From Psychrobacter sp. JCM 18902 (GTDB taxonomy: Bacteria > Pseudomonadota > Gammaproteobacteria > Pseudomonadales > Moraxellaceae): a stretch of DNA of 64,000 nucleotides. The stretch spans positions 372,001-436,000 of the forward strand of contig NZ_CAJHBK010000001.1 in the NCBI RefSeq assembly GCF_904846615.1, in the 5' to 3' direction. Numbering within the stretch: the first letter of the stretch is position 1; each line of letters opens with the position of its first letter. The notes under the pieces were generated by a model. It was given only the letters and a program-made list of their open reading frames with translations. It made no database searches and had not been told where the DNA came from. The position numbers were made by a program, and so were the translations under genes. Positions 1 through 9,380 of the stretch are shown here, in pieces.

Positions 1-125
1 TCAGGATATCTTAAGCCTGACTCTAAGGCTATACCAGCTCCCATTACGCCTTCGCAATTGACAGTATTAACTAATACCTTATGCTTTGTAGTCCAGATAT
101 TGCCTTTGATGATTACTAAACTCAT
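1..125 (-). CDS. darG: DarG-type macrodomain antitoxin, N-terminus only (cut by window edge)
   Basis: Forty-one codons are visible, from an ATG at 125 running off the left edge. They begin MSLVIIKGNIW and contain VLVNTVNCEGVMGAGIAL, the ligand-binding signature of macrodomains of the DarG/ALC1-like type. DarG hydrolyses the ADP-ribose that its partner toxin DarT places on thymidine in DNA; this is known for the family and inferred here. The gene begins 42 bases after the darT stop on the same strand, the usual toxin-then-antitoxin order. The C-terminal DarT-binding domain lies outside the window, so I cannot tell whether the gene is intact. Confidence 0.85.
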   Translation of the reverse strand, partial: MSLVIIKGNIWTTKHKVLVNTVNCEGVMGAGIALESGLRYP

Positions 126-167
126 TGTTTTAAACTCTCACTTTATTAATCTAAATTGTAAAGACTA

Positions 168-1307
168 CTATCTGAAAAATAGGTTTCTAGCCGTGTCCGT
201 GTATACAGTTTTTACATTATTTTCACTACTTTTTTCTACAATGTCATATGCCTCTTGAGCAGTTTCTTCACTGTAGCAATAAATATTTTTAATAAATCTA
301 AAATCTATATGGTTTAAAACCAGACACTCACTCATCATTTCCTGCTTTATTTCTATATCGTCACCCCAGTATCTCTGCTGTATTCTACCCCATATATTAG
401 CATCAATAAATTTTTGTACAGAAGAGTAAAAAATAGCGTTTGAACAAGCTGCATTATTATAAGTAAACAAAACGTTCTTAGATAGACATACACCAGTATA
501 AAACTCTAGTATAACAACTCGATCAGGGTGAGAGGATTGAACAGCATACAACATAGCGTTTTTAACATTGAAATACAAAGGTACATAACTATGAATAGCC
601 CTATGGAAAATAGGCTCTTTACCTTGTCTACGGCTATTTACTGCAACATTACTGATATCGTGGTAACTGCCAACAGAATCATGAGAAAAAAGCCCTTTTG
701 ACATTATGTCAGGTAAATTATCAATATGTGTCATATGATAAAAAGTAAAAGGTATGTTGGATTGCTCAATAATTTTAGACTTTAAGCTTACCAAAATTGA
801 ATCTAGTTTTTCTTCATCCCAAACGACATGCTCGTAAGTACCATCACTGAATATTCGACAGTACTCCAAACCTTTAGTAGTGAGAGTATAGTAAGAGTAA
901 GAGTAAGAGTAAGAGTAAGAGTAAGAGTCAGAGGCTTGAGGACATAGATAACCTTCAGATAATAGGAAAGAATAAACTACAGCTTGTTCATCTAACCCGT
1001 AAGCATCAGCCAGGCTATATAAGTTATCCTGCCTTGGTAAGCATAAAGGGTCACTACTAGGGATTTGAGTAAGACTTAATTTAAAAATTTCTAGAATCGG
1101 AATTAGTTTTTCTTCATTCCAGACTACCCACTCGCCCCCTGATGTGCCATTACGAATATGCCCATACTGCAACCCTTTAGACGTAAGTTTATAACGACCC
1201 TCCTCATAAGATAGATAATCATTAGTGATCAGAAAATCAAAGACTAAAGGCTTGGCTTTCAAACCGCAAATCTTACTAAGAGCGGTAGTGGACAAATATT
1301 CCGGCAT
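168..1307 (-). CDS. darT: DarT-type DNA ADP-ribosyltransferase toxin with duplicated N-terminal extension
   Basis: The C-terminal part, residues about 187-379, matches the DarT family (DUF4433). It starts FYHMTHIDNLPDIMSKGL, has the conserved NSRRQ (Arg226/Arg227) and VPLYFNVKNAMLY segments, and ends with MMSECLV, whose Glu327 is the expected catalytic glutamate. DarT attaches ADP-ribose to thymidines in single-stranded DNA. Ordinary DarT proteins are about 200 residues; this one has about 185 extra N-terminal residues made of two related units (about 1-75 and 95-175). Each has a helix-rich part, a 'LTSKGLQY' or 'LTTKGLEY' strand and a 'VVWNEEKL' or 'VVWDEEKL' end, suggesting winged-helix modules. 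A GAGG ribosome site precedes the ATG and a good promoter lies upstream. The darG start follows 42 bases downstream. Confidence 0.85.
   Translation of the reverse strand: MPEYLSTTALSKICGLKAKPLVFDFLITNDYLSYEEGRYKLTSKGLQYGHIRNGTSGGEWVVWNEEKLIPILEIFKLSLTQIPSSDPLCLPRQDNLYSLADAYGLDEQAVVYSFLLSEGYLCPQASDSYSYSYSYSYSYYTLTTKGLEYCRIFSDGTYEHVVWDEEKLDSILVSLKSKIIEQSNIPFTFYHMTHIDNLPDIMSKGLFSHDSVGSYHDISNVAVNSRRQGKEPIFHRAIHSYVPLYFNVKNAMLYAVQSSHPDRVVILEFYTGVCLSKNVLFTYNNAACSNAIFYSSVQKFIDANIWGRIQQRYWGDDIEIKQEMMSECLVLNHIDFRFIKNIYCYSEETAQEAYDIVEKSSENNVKTVYTDTARNLFFR
891..928. repeat. Hexanucleotide microsatellite inside darT
   Basis: Six perfect tandem copies of GTAAGA (plus-strand reading) and a partial seventh. 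On the coding strand they encode a run of alternating Ser and Tyr (about residues 126-140) in the second N-terminal unit of DarT. Because the unit is six bases, changes in copy number keep the reading frame and would only lengthen or shorten the Ser-Tyr linker. Confidence 0.95.
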
Positions 1308-1390
1308 AAGCAGACCTCGAAGATGAACAGATGAATATTACAGAAAGCAATAATATAAATAAAACCGAACGAAAGTATAATAAAATAGCT

Positions 1391-1420
1391 ATTATCTAAC
1401 TTAGAATTACTCATTGTCAA
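1391..1420 (-). promoter_or_regulatory. Predicted sigma-70 promoter of darTG
   Basis: On the minus strand a perfect -35 TTGACA (1420-1415) is followed after 18 bases by GATAAT (1396-1391), one mismatch from the -10 consensus. It points into darT, about 75 bases ahead of the darT ribosome site. Confidence 0.6.
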
Positions 1421-1490
1421 ACTGTTCTAATGATTCTATGCCTATACAGAAACTAAACCACGCAGCTTAATTCTATTTGATAAGTGTCTT

Positions 1491-1760
1491 ATGGTTGGGA
1501 TGATTACCATTAGATTAGGCACTTACGAAGAAAATGGTTTTTTACGTGATAAACGTGACCTAATAATCGAGTAGCTTAAAAGTAAGTTAAAAGAGAAAAA
1601 AGACGAAGGCTATCCTCAGTATGAAAAAAGCTTTAACCAAGGAAGCTATGCTTTAAATACAGGTGTTCAACCTATAAGAGACGGTGATTATGATATCGAT
1701 GTTGGCGTGCTTCTTGACTGCCATAAAGAAGAATATAAACCGGTCGAATTGAATTGGTAA
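1491..1760 (+). pseudogene. CD-NTase (SMODS nucleotidyltransferase) remnant of a CBASS operon
   Basis: One reading frame starting at ATG 1491 gives a CD-NTase N-terminus: RLGTYEENGFLRDKRDLIIE, then an amber codon at 1572-1574, then LKSKLKEKKDEG and, further on, FNQGSYALNTGVQP followed by DYDIDVGV. The GSY and DYDID segments are the GS and metal-binding Asp motifs of nucleotidyltransferases that make cyclic oligonucleotide signals in CBASS. The frame ends at TAA 1758-1760 after only about 89 codons, whereas intact enzymes are 300-400 residues. The palm beyond the first two aspartates, the third catalytic aspartate and the C-terminal helical domain are missing. No ribosome site is evident. I read it as a dead fragment left by a deletion. 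Confidence 0.75.
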
Positions 1761-1773
1761 TAAATCCAAATTA

Positions 1774-2211
1774 ATGTCGATGCTGCGTTACAGAGATGCT
1801 AGCAGTTGGATGTGGCCAGATGTACAGCCTAGAGAAGATGTATTAATTATTGACGAGCCAGAAATTGACTCAGAACAATCAGAGGTCATTTTTAGCGTTA
1901 AACTAACTGCTCCCGCTGCGATGATTGATTCAACAATCGACCATCTTAATCAACAGGTTCAAGGTGTAATTCCAGTAATAAAAATATATCCTCCTCAGAG
2001 TTATGGATACGGTAATGGCGCAATAGCACATCCACTTGAAGATGAAAAACTAGCTAGTAGGCTTAAGGATATTTTTACTAATTTGAACCAAATACATGGC
2101 ATAGAAAAAGTGCATTTACTAATCTGTGCTTCGAATGCAGCATGTGTGTATATTGGTCAAGCTGTAGATAGATTTCAGCCTGAATTTATAGTCTATGATT
2201 ATGGAGCCTAA
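1774..2211 (+). pseudogene. SAVED-domain C-terminal fragment of a CBASS effector
   Basis: The 145-codon frame ends with a segment typical of the end of SAVED domains, the sensors of cyclic oligonucleotides in CBASS: KVHLLICASNAACVYIGQAV, then RFQPEFIVYDYGA, corresponding to the usual 'hLF...Pas.a...G......p.i.vYDy' pattern. No nuclease or other effector domain precedes it, and full effectors (Cap4, Cap5 and relatives) are 400-500 residues, so only the C-terminal part of the sensor remains. It starts 13 bases after the end of the CD-NTase remnant, in a different frame. The simplest reading is one deletion that removed the rest of the CD-NTase and most of the effector. Residual expression from ATG 1774 is possible, but a function is doubtful. 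Confidence 0.6.
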
Positions 2212-2339
2212 GCTCAGAATATACAATGACGGGAATACTACGGTTATTGGATGTGTGAGAATCGATTGTTGATATTATTTAATTTTAAAGACTGAAAGTA
2301 CAAATAATTCATCCAAAGAGCAAAACTACAAGGATTACA

Positions 2340-5300
2340 ATGAACTGGAATACATTTGCCATCAAAAATGAAAATAAGGAACAATGGGCGTTTGAGCAGA
2401 TGGCTTATTTATTATTTTGCTCAGAGTTTGATAATAATATTGGATTATTCAGATATAAAAACCAAACAGGGATCGAAACTGAGCCACTTGGGAAAGATGG
2501 CTTAGTTTATGGTTTCTCAGCTAAATACTACGAAGTATCTATTAGTGATAGAAAAAAAGAAATTATTGAGGCTATTACAAAAGCCAAAAGTAAGAACCCT
2601 GAAATAGACGTTGTTTATTTTTACATCAATCAAGAGCTATCTGAAAGTTCTTTAAAAGACAGAAAGAAAGCCAGCTATGAAGTCGAAATAGATAAAGCTT
2701 GTGAAAAGCTTGGTGTCTCACTTGAATGGCGTGTACCTAGTCATTTTGAACTTCAACTAGCTTTACCCAAGCATAAGTACATTCACGATCTATTTTTTAG
2801 CTTAGATCCAACTTTAGATAAATTGCGCGACAGTGTTTTTGCCCATAACACTAGCATACTAAACGCCATTCGTACCGAAATTAGCGCAAATCAGCAACAG
2901 ATAAAGATCGAGCGACAAAGCTATATTTCGGAAATTAAGGATCTTACACTGAGAGATGAGCATATTATCTTATCTGGTGAAGGTGGTAGTGGTAAAACGG
3001 CTATTCTTAAAGAGTTTTATCAGCAATATTCCTTTGATATACCTATATGCATATTCAAAGCTACAGAGTTAAACGTTAATCATGTTAGTGATTTATTTCG
3101 CTTTGAACATAATTTTTCATCTGCTGACTTCTTCAGTACCTACGAAAATGAAACTACTAAATTATTTATAATTGATTCTGCAGAAAAGTTAGCAGACTTA
3201 AGCAATCAAAACGTTTTACACGATCTAGTTAACAGTCTCACAACACATGGCTGGACGATAGTTTTCACTACACGAACCTCGTATTTAGACGACTTAAATT
3301 TTCATATAAATGAAAGCTACCAGCTACAATGTAAGATTTTAGAAGTTGAGTTATTGTCAGGCGAGAAGCTGATTGAAATATCTAATAAGTTTGGAATCGT
3401 TCTACCTAATAATGCCATCTTTAAGGATAGACTAAGAAATTTATTCTACCTTAATGAGTATGTTGCCTACTATCAAAGTGAAGACGCTATCAGTGATTTT
3501 GCTAGTTTTATAGGCTTACTTTGGAAAAAGAAAATTCAAAACAGCCTTATTAAAAAGGATAATATTCACATCAAGAGAGGTCGATGTTTAGAGAAAATTG
3601 CAAAGCAACGAGCTGACACTAACCGTTTTTATATTACTGGTGATAGCCTTCCTCAAGATGCTCTATACCAACTAAAGATAGATGACATCATAGGCTATGA
3701 TGAACAACATGACGGATATTTCATTACTCATGATATATATGAAGAGTGGGCATTAAACCATATCATAAACAAGGCTTATCAGAACCACGTAAATGTTGAG
3801 GATTTTTTTAGAGAGCTAGGTAATTCGCTAACAATTAGAAGAGCTTTTAGACTTTGGCTATCTCAAAAATTGATAGAAGAAGATACTAGTATCAAAAATT
3901 TTATTAATAATGTCTTTTTCAGTGACATTAGCCAGTTTTGGAAGGATGAGCTATTGGTTTCAGTGTTACTGTCAGAGTACTCATTTGAGTTTTTCAAAAT
4001 ATACGAAAATGAGCTAATAGCAAATGACTTTTCTATTTTAAAACGTATTATATTTTTACTACAGGTTGCCTGTAAAGATGTTGTGTCTATGCTACAGAAT
4101 ACTAGACCCAAAGGCAGAGGTTGGCAAGCGACTATTGATTTTATCAATAAGCATCAGCTTGATTTTTTTGAAAGTAATAGAAATAGAGTTTTACCAATCT
4201 TATTGGATTGGTGTCAAAGTAACGATAAAGGAGTAACGACAAGGCTTTCTGGTTTACTTGCAGTGAGCATTTTAAAGAAGACAGAGCAAGAAGAACATAT
4301 ATACTCTCGAAACGAAGATAATAATATTTATAAAGTTGTTTTTGCGTCATGCCGTGAAATAGAAGACGAAATAAGGGAAATCTTTGATAAGGTCACTAAG
4401 CATGTTTGGGTCGAGCATAATGATCCGTATCAAGACTTCTGTGTAACAATTCTAAATAAATGCTATTTAGCTATCCCGTTAATTCAGCTATTACCAAACT
4501 CAATTATTGAGCTTTGTAGAATATTTTGGATTGAAAAGAAAAATAAAGATCCTTACCGTTCATTAAGTTTTAACATGAATTCAGAGACAGATTATGGCTT
4601 GAGAGAGTATGAATTCAAGTACTATCCTGCAAGTGCACATCAAACCCCAATGCATTTCATATTGCAAACAAAGAGCTTTTTAGACGCTATCGATTTTATT
4701 ATCAGTTTCACTAATTTTGCAGTTGCAAACTACGCTCGGTCAGATACAGGCAAAAAGGACGTTAACAAAGTTAAAATATATATTCAGGATAATGAAGTAA
4801 CACAATATAATAGCTTTGCATTGTGGACAATGTATAGAGGTTTTGGTAGCCCGTTAACTCCAGAACTACTTCAATCTATACATATGGCATTAGAAAAATT
4901 TTTATTGATTCTTGCTGAACAGCTCGATAGTAGGATTGTCCAGACATTACTTTTAAAGATTTTAAAAAATTCTACTTCAACGTCAGTGACTTCGGTAGTA
5001 TGTAGTGTTGTTTTAGCTCACCATAATAAATTTTGTGATGTTGCACTAGTTCTGTTTAAGTCGATTGACTTATTTTACTATGACTTAGCTCGTAGTAGAA
5101 CTGAATTTGAAGCGAAGTCATTATACGGTATGGGCTATGGCCTTAACCCTGACTTAGAGAATATCTTATATAGAAATGAGCGTCTCAAAACTTGTGAAGA
5201 CGAGCACAGAAATCTAAATTTAGAGCACTTATGTCTGCACTATCAGTTTCATGGCGTAAAAAACTTTTCAAAAGAGCAAAACTCAGATTTTATTGAAAAT

Positions 5301-7031
5301 ATTCTTGAGATTATCGATCAACATAAATCTGAGTTGAGTGATGAAGATGAAACTACAGGTATATTGTTAGCAAGAATGGATAGACGTAATTTAGTACCTG
5401 AGGTAATCGAAGAGGAAGAACAAACCAAAGTTGCTTTTACACCAAAATTGACAGAAAAACAAAAAAGGATTAGTGAAACAGCACAAGTAGAATATAACGA
5501 AAGATTTGAATATACTCCATTGGACTTGTGGGCGAACTTTATTAATGATAAAGAATATGAGGGCGGTAAAAAGTATAAGAATAATCATTTACTAGCTTTA
5601 AATGATACTAAAAATTTATTAAATAAGCTTGAAAACACATCAGATGCAACTTTTATACAGCTCAATCGTAATATTGCTTACTATAGTTGTTCAAAGCTAA
5701 TTATTGAATATAGTCATCTGCTTCCAAATTCTGACAAAGATTTATGTAAAAAAATTATTGAAGCTAGCATTGAAAGATTATTCTCAGATAACTATGAATA
5801 CCAAATCGGTGATGGTTTAGAAGCTTGTACACACGCTTTACCCAAACTGATTGAGGAATATCCACATGACATCGAGAAATTGGCTTTATTACTGATATTT
5901 ATACTGTTTGATAAGCGTTCTATAGGAATGTATAAAAGAGTATGCGACTATGCCATTGAAGCGATTCATCAAAAAGGCTTATGGGATAGTAGTCCACAAG
6001 TTGTTGAGCAAATTGTTAATGGCTTTATACAATTTAAGCCGTTATATAATAATGCTATCGAAGCGCTACAAAGTAATGAAAGTCAAAAATATAACCATAG
6101 GATTCTAAAGTCAGAAATATTTGAAAAATTTTTAGAGTTATGCAAATCTAAAGGGATAGACGATCAACTTGATAGGCTAAAATTTAATAGTAATCAACTA
6201 GATAATTTAGATGTCGATGACTTGGAAACTGTTTATCAGTTAATACCAAATGACACTAAAGATAAAGATCACTTGACTGTTTTGAATTTGACTCTACCTA
6301 ATATTGCAGAAACACTTCTCAAGAATAGACGTGAGACTACTGATATTAATAATCTCTACAATTTAAGATTAAGCATATTTAAGAAAATTAGTGCGATATC
6401 ACTACATCGAAATAGTGAAGATGAAGTTAAAAGGTTATTAGAACCATTTATAAACAATTTAAAACGGAATGATGAGTCAGAACAATTTATTGAGCGATTC
6501 ATTTGGTCAGAGAATGAATTCTATCAACCTAAAGTTTTTTGGTACATTTGGAAGTTGCTTTACCCTAAAATTATCGAGCTATACAACCAAGGTAGATATC
6601 ACGATGGCTTCGAAAGTTTGATTGTTAACTACTTACTTTCTTGGAGGTGGTGGGGAGAAAAACAAAAGGAATGGCAAAGTCTAACAAAGGAAGATTTATG
6701 GCTGTATGACGATATATCTAAAGATTTAGGTAACCATCCATCAGTATTGTACTCGATTGCTAGGGTCTTAAATTCAGTAGCTAGCAACTTCCATAATCCA
6801 GGTATTGATTGGATTAATACTATTGCTTCAAATAATCATGATTTAAAACTTGGAAACGTTGAATCTGACACTTTGTTCAATTTAGAGAATTATCTGCGAC
6901 AATACATATTCTTGAATCGTCAAAGAATTAAGCAAGATGTTAGATTAAAAACTAAAGTAATTGCTATTTTAGATTTTATGGTTGAAAGAGGCTCAGTTCA
7001 TGGCTATTTATTGAGAGAGAGTATTCTATGA
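2340..7031 (+). CDS. STAND-like P-loop NTPase with N-terminal nuclease-like domain, candidate AVAST-type defence protein
   Basis: The 1563-residue protein has three parts. Residues about 15-140 look like a PD-(D/E)XK nuclease of the Mrr/Cap4 kind: a FEQMAYLLF helix, NQTGIETEPLG, then GFSAKYY with the likely catalytic lysine. Next is an NTPase with Walker A GEGGSGKT at residues 213-220 and a Walker B-like LFIIDSAE near 280. The remaining 1000 or so residues are helical and without recognised repeats, as expected for the sensor half of STAND proteins. This nuclease-NTPase-helical sensor layout is that of Avs-type antiviral proteins, which cut DNA after binding a phage protein; assignment to that group is inference from architecture. 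It stands alone, after the CBASS relic and before a hairpin shared with the convergent ankyrin operon, in AT-rich sequence. Confidence 0.65.
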   Translation: MNWNTFAIKNENKEQWAFEQMAYLLFCSEFDNNIGLFRYKNQTGIETEPLGKDGLVYGFSAKYYEVSISDRKKEIIEAITKAKSKNPEIDVVYFYINQELSESSLKDRKKASYEVEIDKACEKLGVSLEWRVPSHFELQLALPKHKYIHDLFFSLDPTLDKLRDSVFAHNTSILNAIRTEISANQQQIKIERQSYISEIKDLTLRDEHIILSGEGGSGKTAILKEFYQQYSFDIPICIFKATELNVNHVSDLFRFEHNFSSADFFSTYENETTKLFIIDSAEKLADLSNQNVLHDLVNSLTTHGWTIVFTTRTSYLDDLNFHINESYQLQCKILEVELLSGEKLIEISNKFGIVLPNNAIFKDRLRNLFYLNEYVAYYQSEDAISDFASFIGLLWKKKIQNSLIKKDNIHIKRGRCLEKIAKQRADTNRFYITGDSLPQDALYQLKIDDIIGYDEQHDGYFITHDIYEEWALNHIINKAYQNHVNVEDFFRELGNSLTIRRAFRLWLSQKLIEEDTSIKNFINNVFFSDISQFWKDELLVSVLLSEYSFEFFKIYENELIANDFSILKRIIFLLQVACKDVVSMLQNTRPKGRGWQATIDFINKHQLDFFESNRNRVLPILLDWCQSNDKGVTTRLSGLLAVSILKKTEQEEHIYSRNEDNNIYKVVFASCREIEDEIREIFDKVTKHVWVEHNDPYQDFCVTILNKCYLAIPLIQLLPNSIIELCRIFWIEKKNKDPYRSLSFNMNSETDYGLREYEFKYYPASAHQTPMHFILQTKSFLDAIDFIISFTNFAVANYARSDTGKKDVNKVKIYIQDNEVTQYNSFALWTMYRGFGSPLTPELLQSIHMALEKFLLILAEQLDSRIVQTLLLKILKNSTSTSVTSVVCSVVLAHHNKFCDVALVLFKSIDLFYYDLARSRTEFEAKSLYGMGYGLNPDLENILYRNERLKTCEDEHRNLNLEHLCLHYQFHGVKNFSKEQNSDFIENILEIIDQHKSELSDEDETTGILLARMDRRNLVPEVIEEEEQTKVAFTPKLTEKQKRISETAQVEYNERFEYTPLDLWANFINDKEYEGGKKYKNNHLLALNDTKNLLNKLENTSDATFIQLNRNIAYYSCSKLIIEYSHLLPNSDKDLCKKIIEASIERLFSDNYEYQIGDGLEACTHALPKLIEEYPHDIEKLALLLIFILFDKRSIGMYKRVCDYAIEAIHQKGLWDSSPQVVEQIVNGFIQFKPLYNNAIEALQSNESQKYNHRILKSEIFEKFLELCKSKGIDDQLDRLKFNSNQLDNLDVDDLETVYQLIPNDTKDKDHLTVLNLTLPNIAETLLKNRRETTDINNLYNLRLSIFKKISAISLHRNSEDEVKRLLEPFINNLKRNDESEQFIERFIWSENEFYQPKVFWYIWKLLYPKIIELYNQGRYHDGFESLIVNYLLSWRWWGEKQKEWQSLTKEDLWLYDDISKDLGNHPSVLYSIARVLNSVASNFHNPGIDWINTIASNNHDLKLGNVESDTLFNLENYLRQYIFLNRQRIKQDVRLKTKVIAILDFMVERGSVHGYLLRESIL

Positions 7032-7086
7032 GGACTTATGATAGCCATTTACTCTCGACTTTCAATTACAGAGAGTTGAGAGAAGA

Positions 7087-7114
7087 AGCCTCAAGCAACT
7101 CAATGCTTGAGGCT
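7087..7114. terminator. Hairpin between convergent genes
   Basis: Perfect 11-base inverted repeat (AGCCTCAAGCA and TGCTTGAGGCT, 6-base loop) between the end of the STAND-like gene and the end of the ankyrin gene. The flanks are only short A or pyrimidine tracts, so it may end transcripts from both sides, but weakly. Confidence 0.6.
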
Positions 7115-7121
7115 AAAACAT

Positions 7122-9380
7122 TTAACTTATACTATCATTACTCGCTAAAGTTAAACTCCTGTCTACAATATCCATTACATCATCAGTTTTAAAGTGCTGA
7201 CAGATTTTCTCATAGCTCACAGCTTGACCATTTCTACGATTCCTATATACCGTATTGATAATGTCATTTTTTGAGTCTTCAGTAGCGTTATTTAGCATAT
7301 GAGTGACCAGTTCATCCTCATTAAGCTCGCAGGCTAGTAAGAATGGAGTGTATCCGTCGATGCCACTCCAATCATATCTAGCGCTAGGATTTGCACCTCC
7401 ATTAATTAGTAGCTTTGCTATTTTGCGCATTTCTCTCAAATCAAATAACTCGTAGTTTGCCTGAGTTTGTTCTTTAAAAACTTCAGATAGCTCTTTAAGA
7501 ATAGCCATTGCATCCGGACTTTTCGTACTTTGAACAAGATGGCTCGTAACTTCTTGTCGATTAAGACCAAGGCTACCTTGTGTCTCTCTAATAAAGGCAG
7601 AAAATTCAAAGTCGCTCATTCTAGTTATTGCTGTTTCTGGATCTTCAGTGATCATAGAAAACTGTTTGAGTAGAAGTTTTGAGTCTTTAATCATTCCAAT
7701 TAAAGATATACACGTAGTTAATGCGTCTAAATGACTACTACCGCCTTTTTGGTTGATATCTGCTCCTAGGTGGAGAATATGCTCAACGACATCATTTCGT
7801 CCTGTCTGCACCGCACTTAATAATGGTAAAAGATGCTTTTTAGATGTCATTGTATTAATCGTTTTTGGCACATATTCTAAATGTTTGAGCGTCTGATAAA
7901 ACCTATCGTCTGGCTCATGAAGTTCAGTTAAATTCATATACTGCAAAGCAATTAATAAAGCTGATTCATTGTTATCAGAGAGAATATTGATGTCAGCACC
8001 AGCTTGTAAGAGTTGATTAACAGCATCTAGATCCTTTCGTAATGTGTTCCAAATAAGCTGTGTCGTTACTTGCTTGCTCTTACCCTTATTCCTATGGAGC
8101 TTGGCATTATTATTTATTTTCACTTTTTTATTAGGTTTTTTAAGGTCAAGTGCTAGTTCTTTTGCGTTTAAATGTATAGGTAGAACAGCTGAGCTCACTT
8201 TATATTTTTCTGGTAGTTCAACCTTAAATTTATTGAACACCCTTTGCGCATTGCTTCGCCACATATTGATTTCCCAGTCTTCAACTAGGTTTTCCTTCTT
8301 ACGTTTGGTATCCTCAGTCAATATCGTAGGTAGAGTGTAGCCATATAGGTTTTGGACACTTTTTAGCTTTGATATTAAGTTCATATCAGGTCTCTCTTGC
8401 CAGCTAGCAATCACGAAACCGACTTCGATAATCTGCTCGCATAAGTGTCCTGACCGATAAAGGCTAAGCTCAAATGTCTTAACAAAATACTCTTTAGCTT
8501 TCTCTATTTCATCCTTCGAAAAACTGCTTAGACTATAAGTCAGAAGCTCTAAAATAATAGTAGAAGGTCGATGAAGAAATTGCTCATCTTTATTCTGATA
8601 TAGAGTGGCTACATATTGCATATCTCTTTCATGTAGTGCTAATACTAAGTCCTCGAATTGAACCATCAGAGCTTTAAAAGATGTAGGCAGTTTTAAATAT
8701 TGGGTCAATAATTTAAAATCATTGTGTTTTTTAAAGTACGCAATAGCACGAGCCGTTATTAAGAAAACCAGAATATTCTTTGATATATCATGGTGCTTAG
8801 GATTGAGAATCGCTAACAAACTGCCATAACTGGGTAGATCATCACCGCGACGCCATGCCGTAATCTTATCTTTATCGCCCTTAGATAAACTGGTATAAAA
8901 AGCATTCCAACCTTTAACACGTTTTTCAATAATTTTGAAAGTAAGCTCCAAGCCTGTAGAGTTATCATTGATTAGCTCAATGTAGTCAGATTTTTCAAAA
9001 GGTCTTGTTCTTGTTCCTAAAAAAGAGACAATATTAATTAAATAAGGGCAAAAAAATGCTTCAATTATCCAAGGTCCAATATCATCTCTATGCTGCTCTG
9101 ATAGATTATAGGTTGCTACTATCTTTAGATAATCATCAAACATCTGAGCAATCAAAGCTTTAAGCTCGTTCTCAACTGATTTTTTTAGCTCAACTCGTTC
9201 GATAACTTTATGTATATGTATATTGATAAGCTGGTCAAGCTCATTCTTACTTAGATATAGATCATGACATTTGTTATCTAACGATTCACTATCATTCTTG
9301 CTGTCAATTGCTCTAGCAATAGCTCTTACTACTTCAGCAGGGAAAAAATAAGGGCTTGTCTTAATGCTTGTAGTTCTCAT
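7122..9380 (-). CDS. Ankyrin-repeat protein, third gene of a three-gene island operon
   Basis: The 752-residue protein has an uncharacterised helical N-terminal half. Around residues 165-190 is a segment (KITAWRRGDDLPSYGSLLAI) that resembles the recognition helix region of XRE-type helix-turn-helix domains. The C-terminal half has ankyrin-like repeats: LQAGADINILSDNNESALLI (about 455-475), VEHILHLGADINQKG (about 530-545) and KLLINGGANPSA followed by DGYTPFLLACELNEDELVTHM (about 650-690). No catalytic motif or membrane segment is visible. Its start overlaps the stop of the HicA-like gene by four bases (ATGA), so the two are probably translationally coupled. I cannot name the family. Position in a defence island suggests an antiphage or toxin-antitoxin role, which is inference. 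Confidence 0.7.
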   Translation of the reverse strand: MRTTSIKTSPYFFPAEVVRAIARAIDSKNDSESLDNKCHDLYLSKNELDQLINIHIHKVIERVELKKSVENELKALIAQMFDDYLKIVATYNLSEQHRDDIGPWIIEAFFCPYLINIVSFLGTRTRPFEKSDYIELINDNSTGLELTFKIIEKRVKGWNAFYTSLSKGDKDKITAWRRGDDLPSYGSLLAILNPKHHDISKNILVFLITARAIAYFKKHNDFKLLTQYLKLPTSFKALMVQFEDLVLALHERDMQYVATLYQNKDEQFLHRPSTIILELLTYSLSSFSKDEIEKAKEYFVKTFELSLYRSGHLCEQIIEVGFVIASWQERPDMNLISKLKSVQNLYGYTLPTILTEDTKRKKENLVEDWEINMWRSNAQRVFNKFKVELPEKYKVSSAVLPIHLNAKELALDLKKPNKKVKINNNAKLHRNKGKSKQVTTQLIWNTLRKDLDAVNQLLQAGADINILSDNNESALLIALQYMNLTELHEPDDRFYQTLKHLEYVPKTINTMTSKKHLLPLLSAVQTGRNDVVEHILHLGADINQKGGSSHLDALTTCISLIGMIKDSKLLLKQFSMITEDPETAITRMSDFEFSAFIRETQGSLGLNRQEVTSHLVQSTKSPDAMAILKELSEVFKEQTQANYELFDLREMRKIAKLLINGGANPSARYDWSGIDGYTPFLLACELNEDELVTHMLNNATEDSKNDIINTVYRNRRNGQAVSYEKICQHFKTDDVMDIVDRSLTLASNDSIS

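Noticed and set aside
58..258. 66-codon plus-strand frame at the left edge
   Set aside because: It is antisense to darG and the end of darT, both supported by motifs; no ribosome site.
891..928. CRISPR-like array
   Set aside because: The unit is only six bases, without spacers; it is a coding microsatellite.
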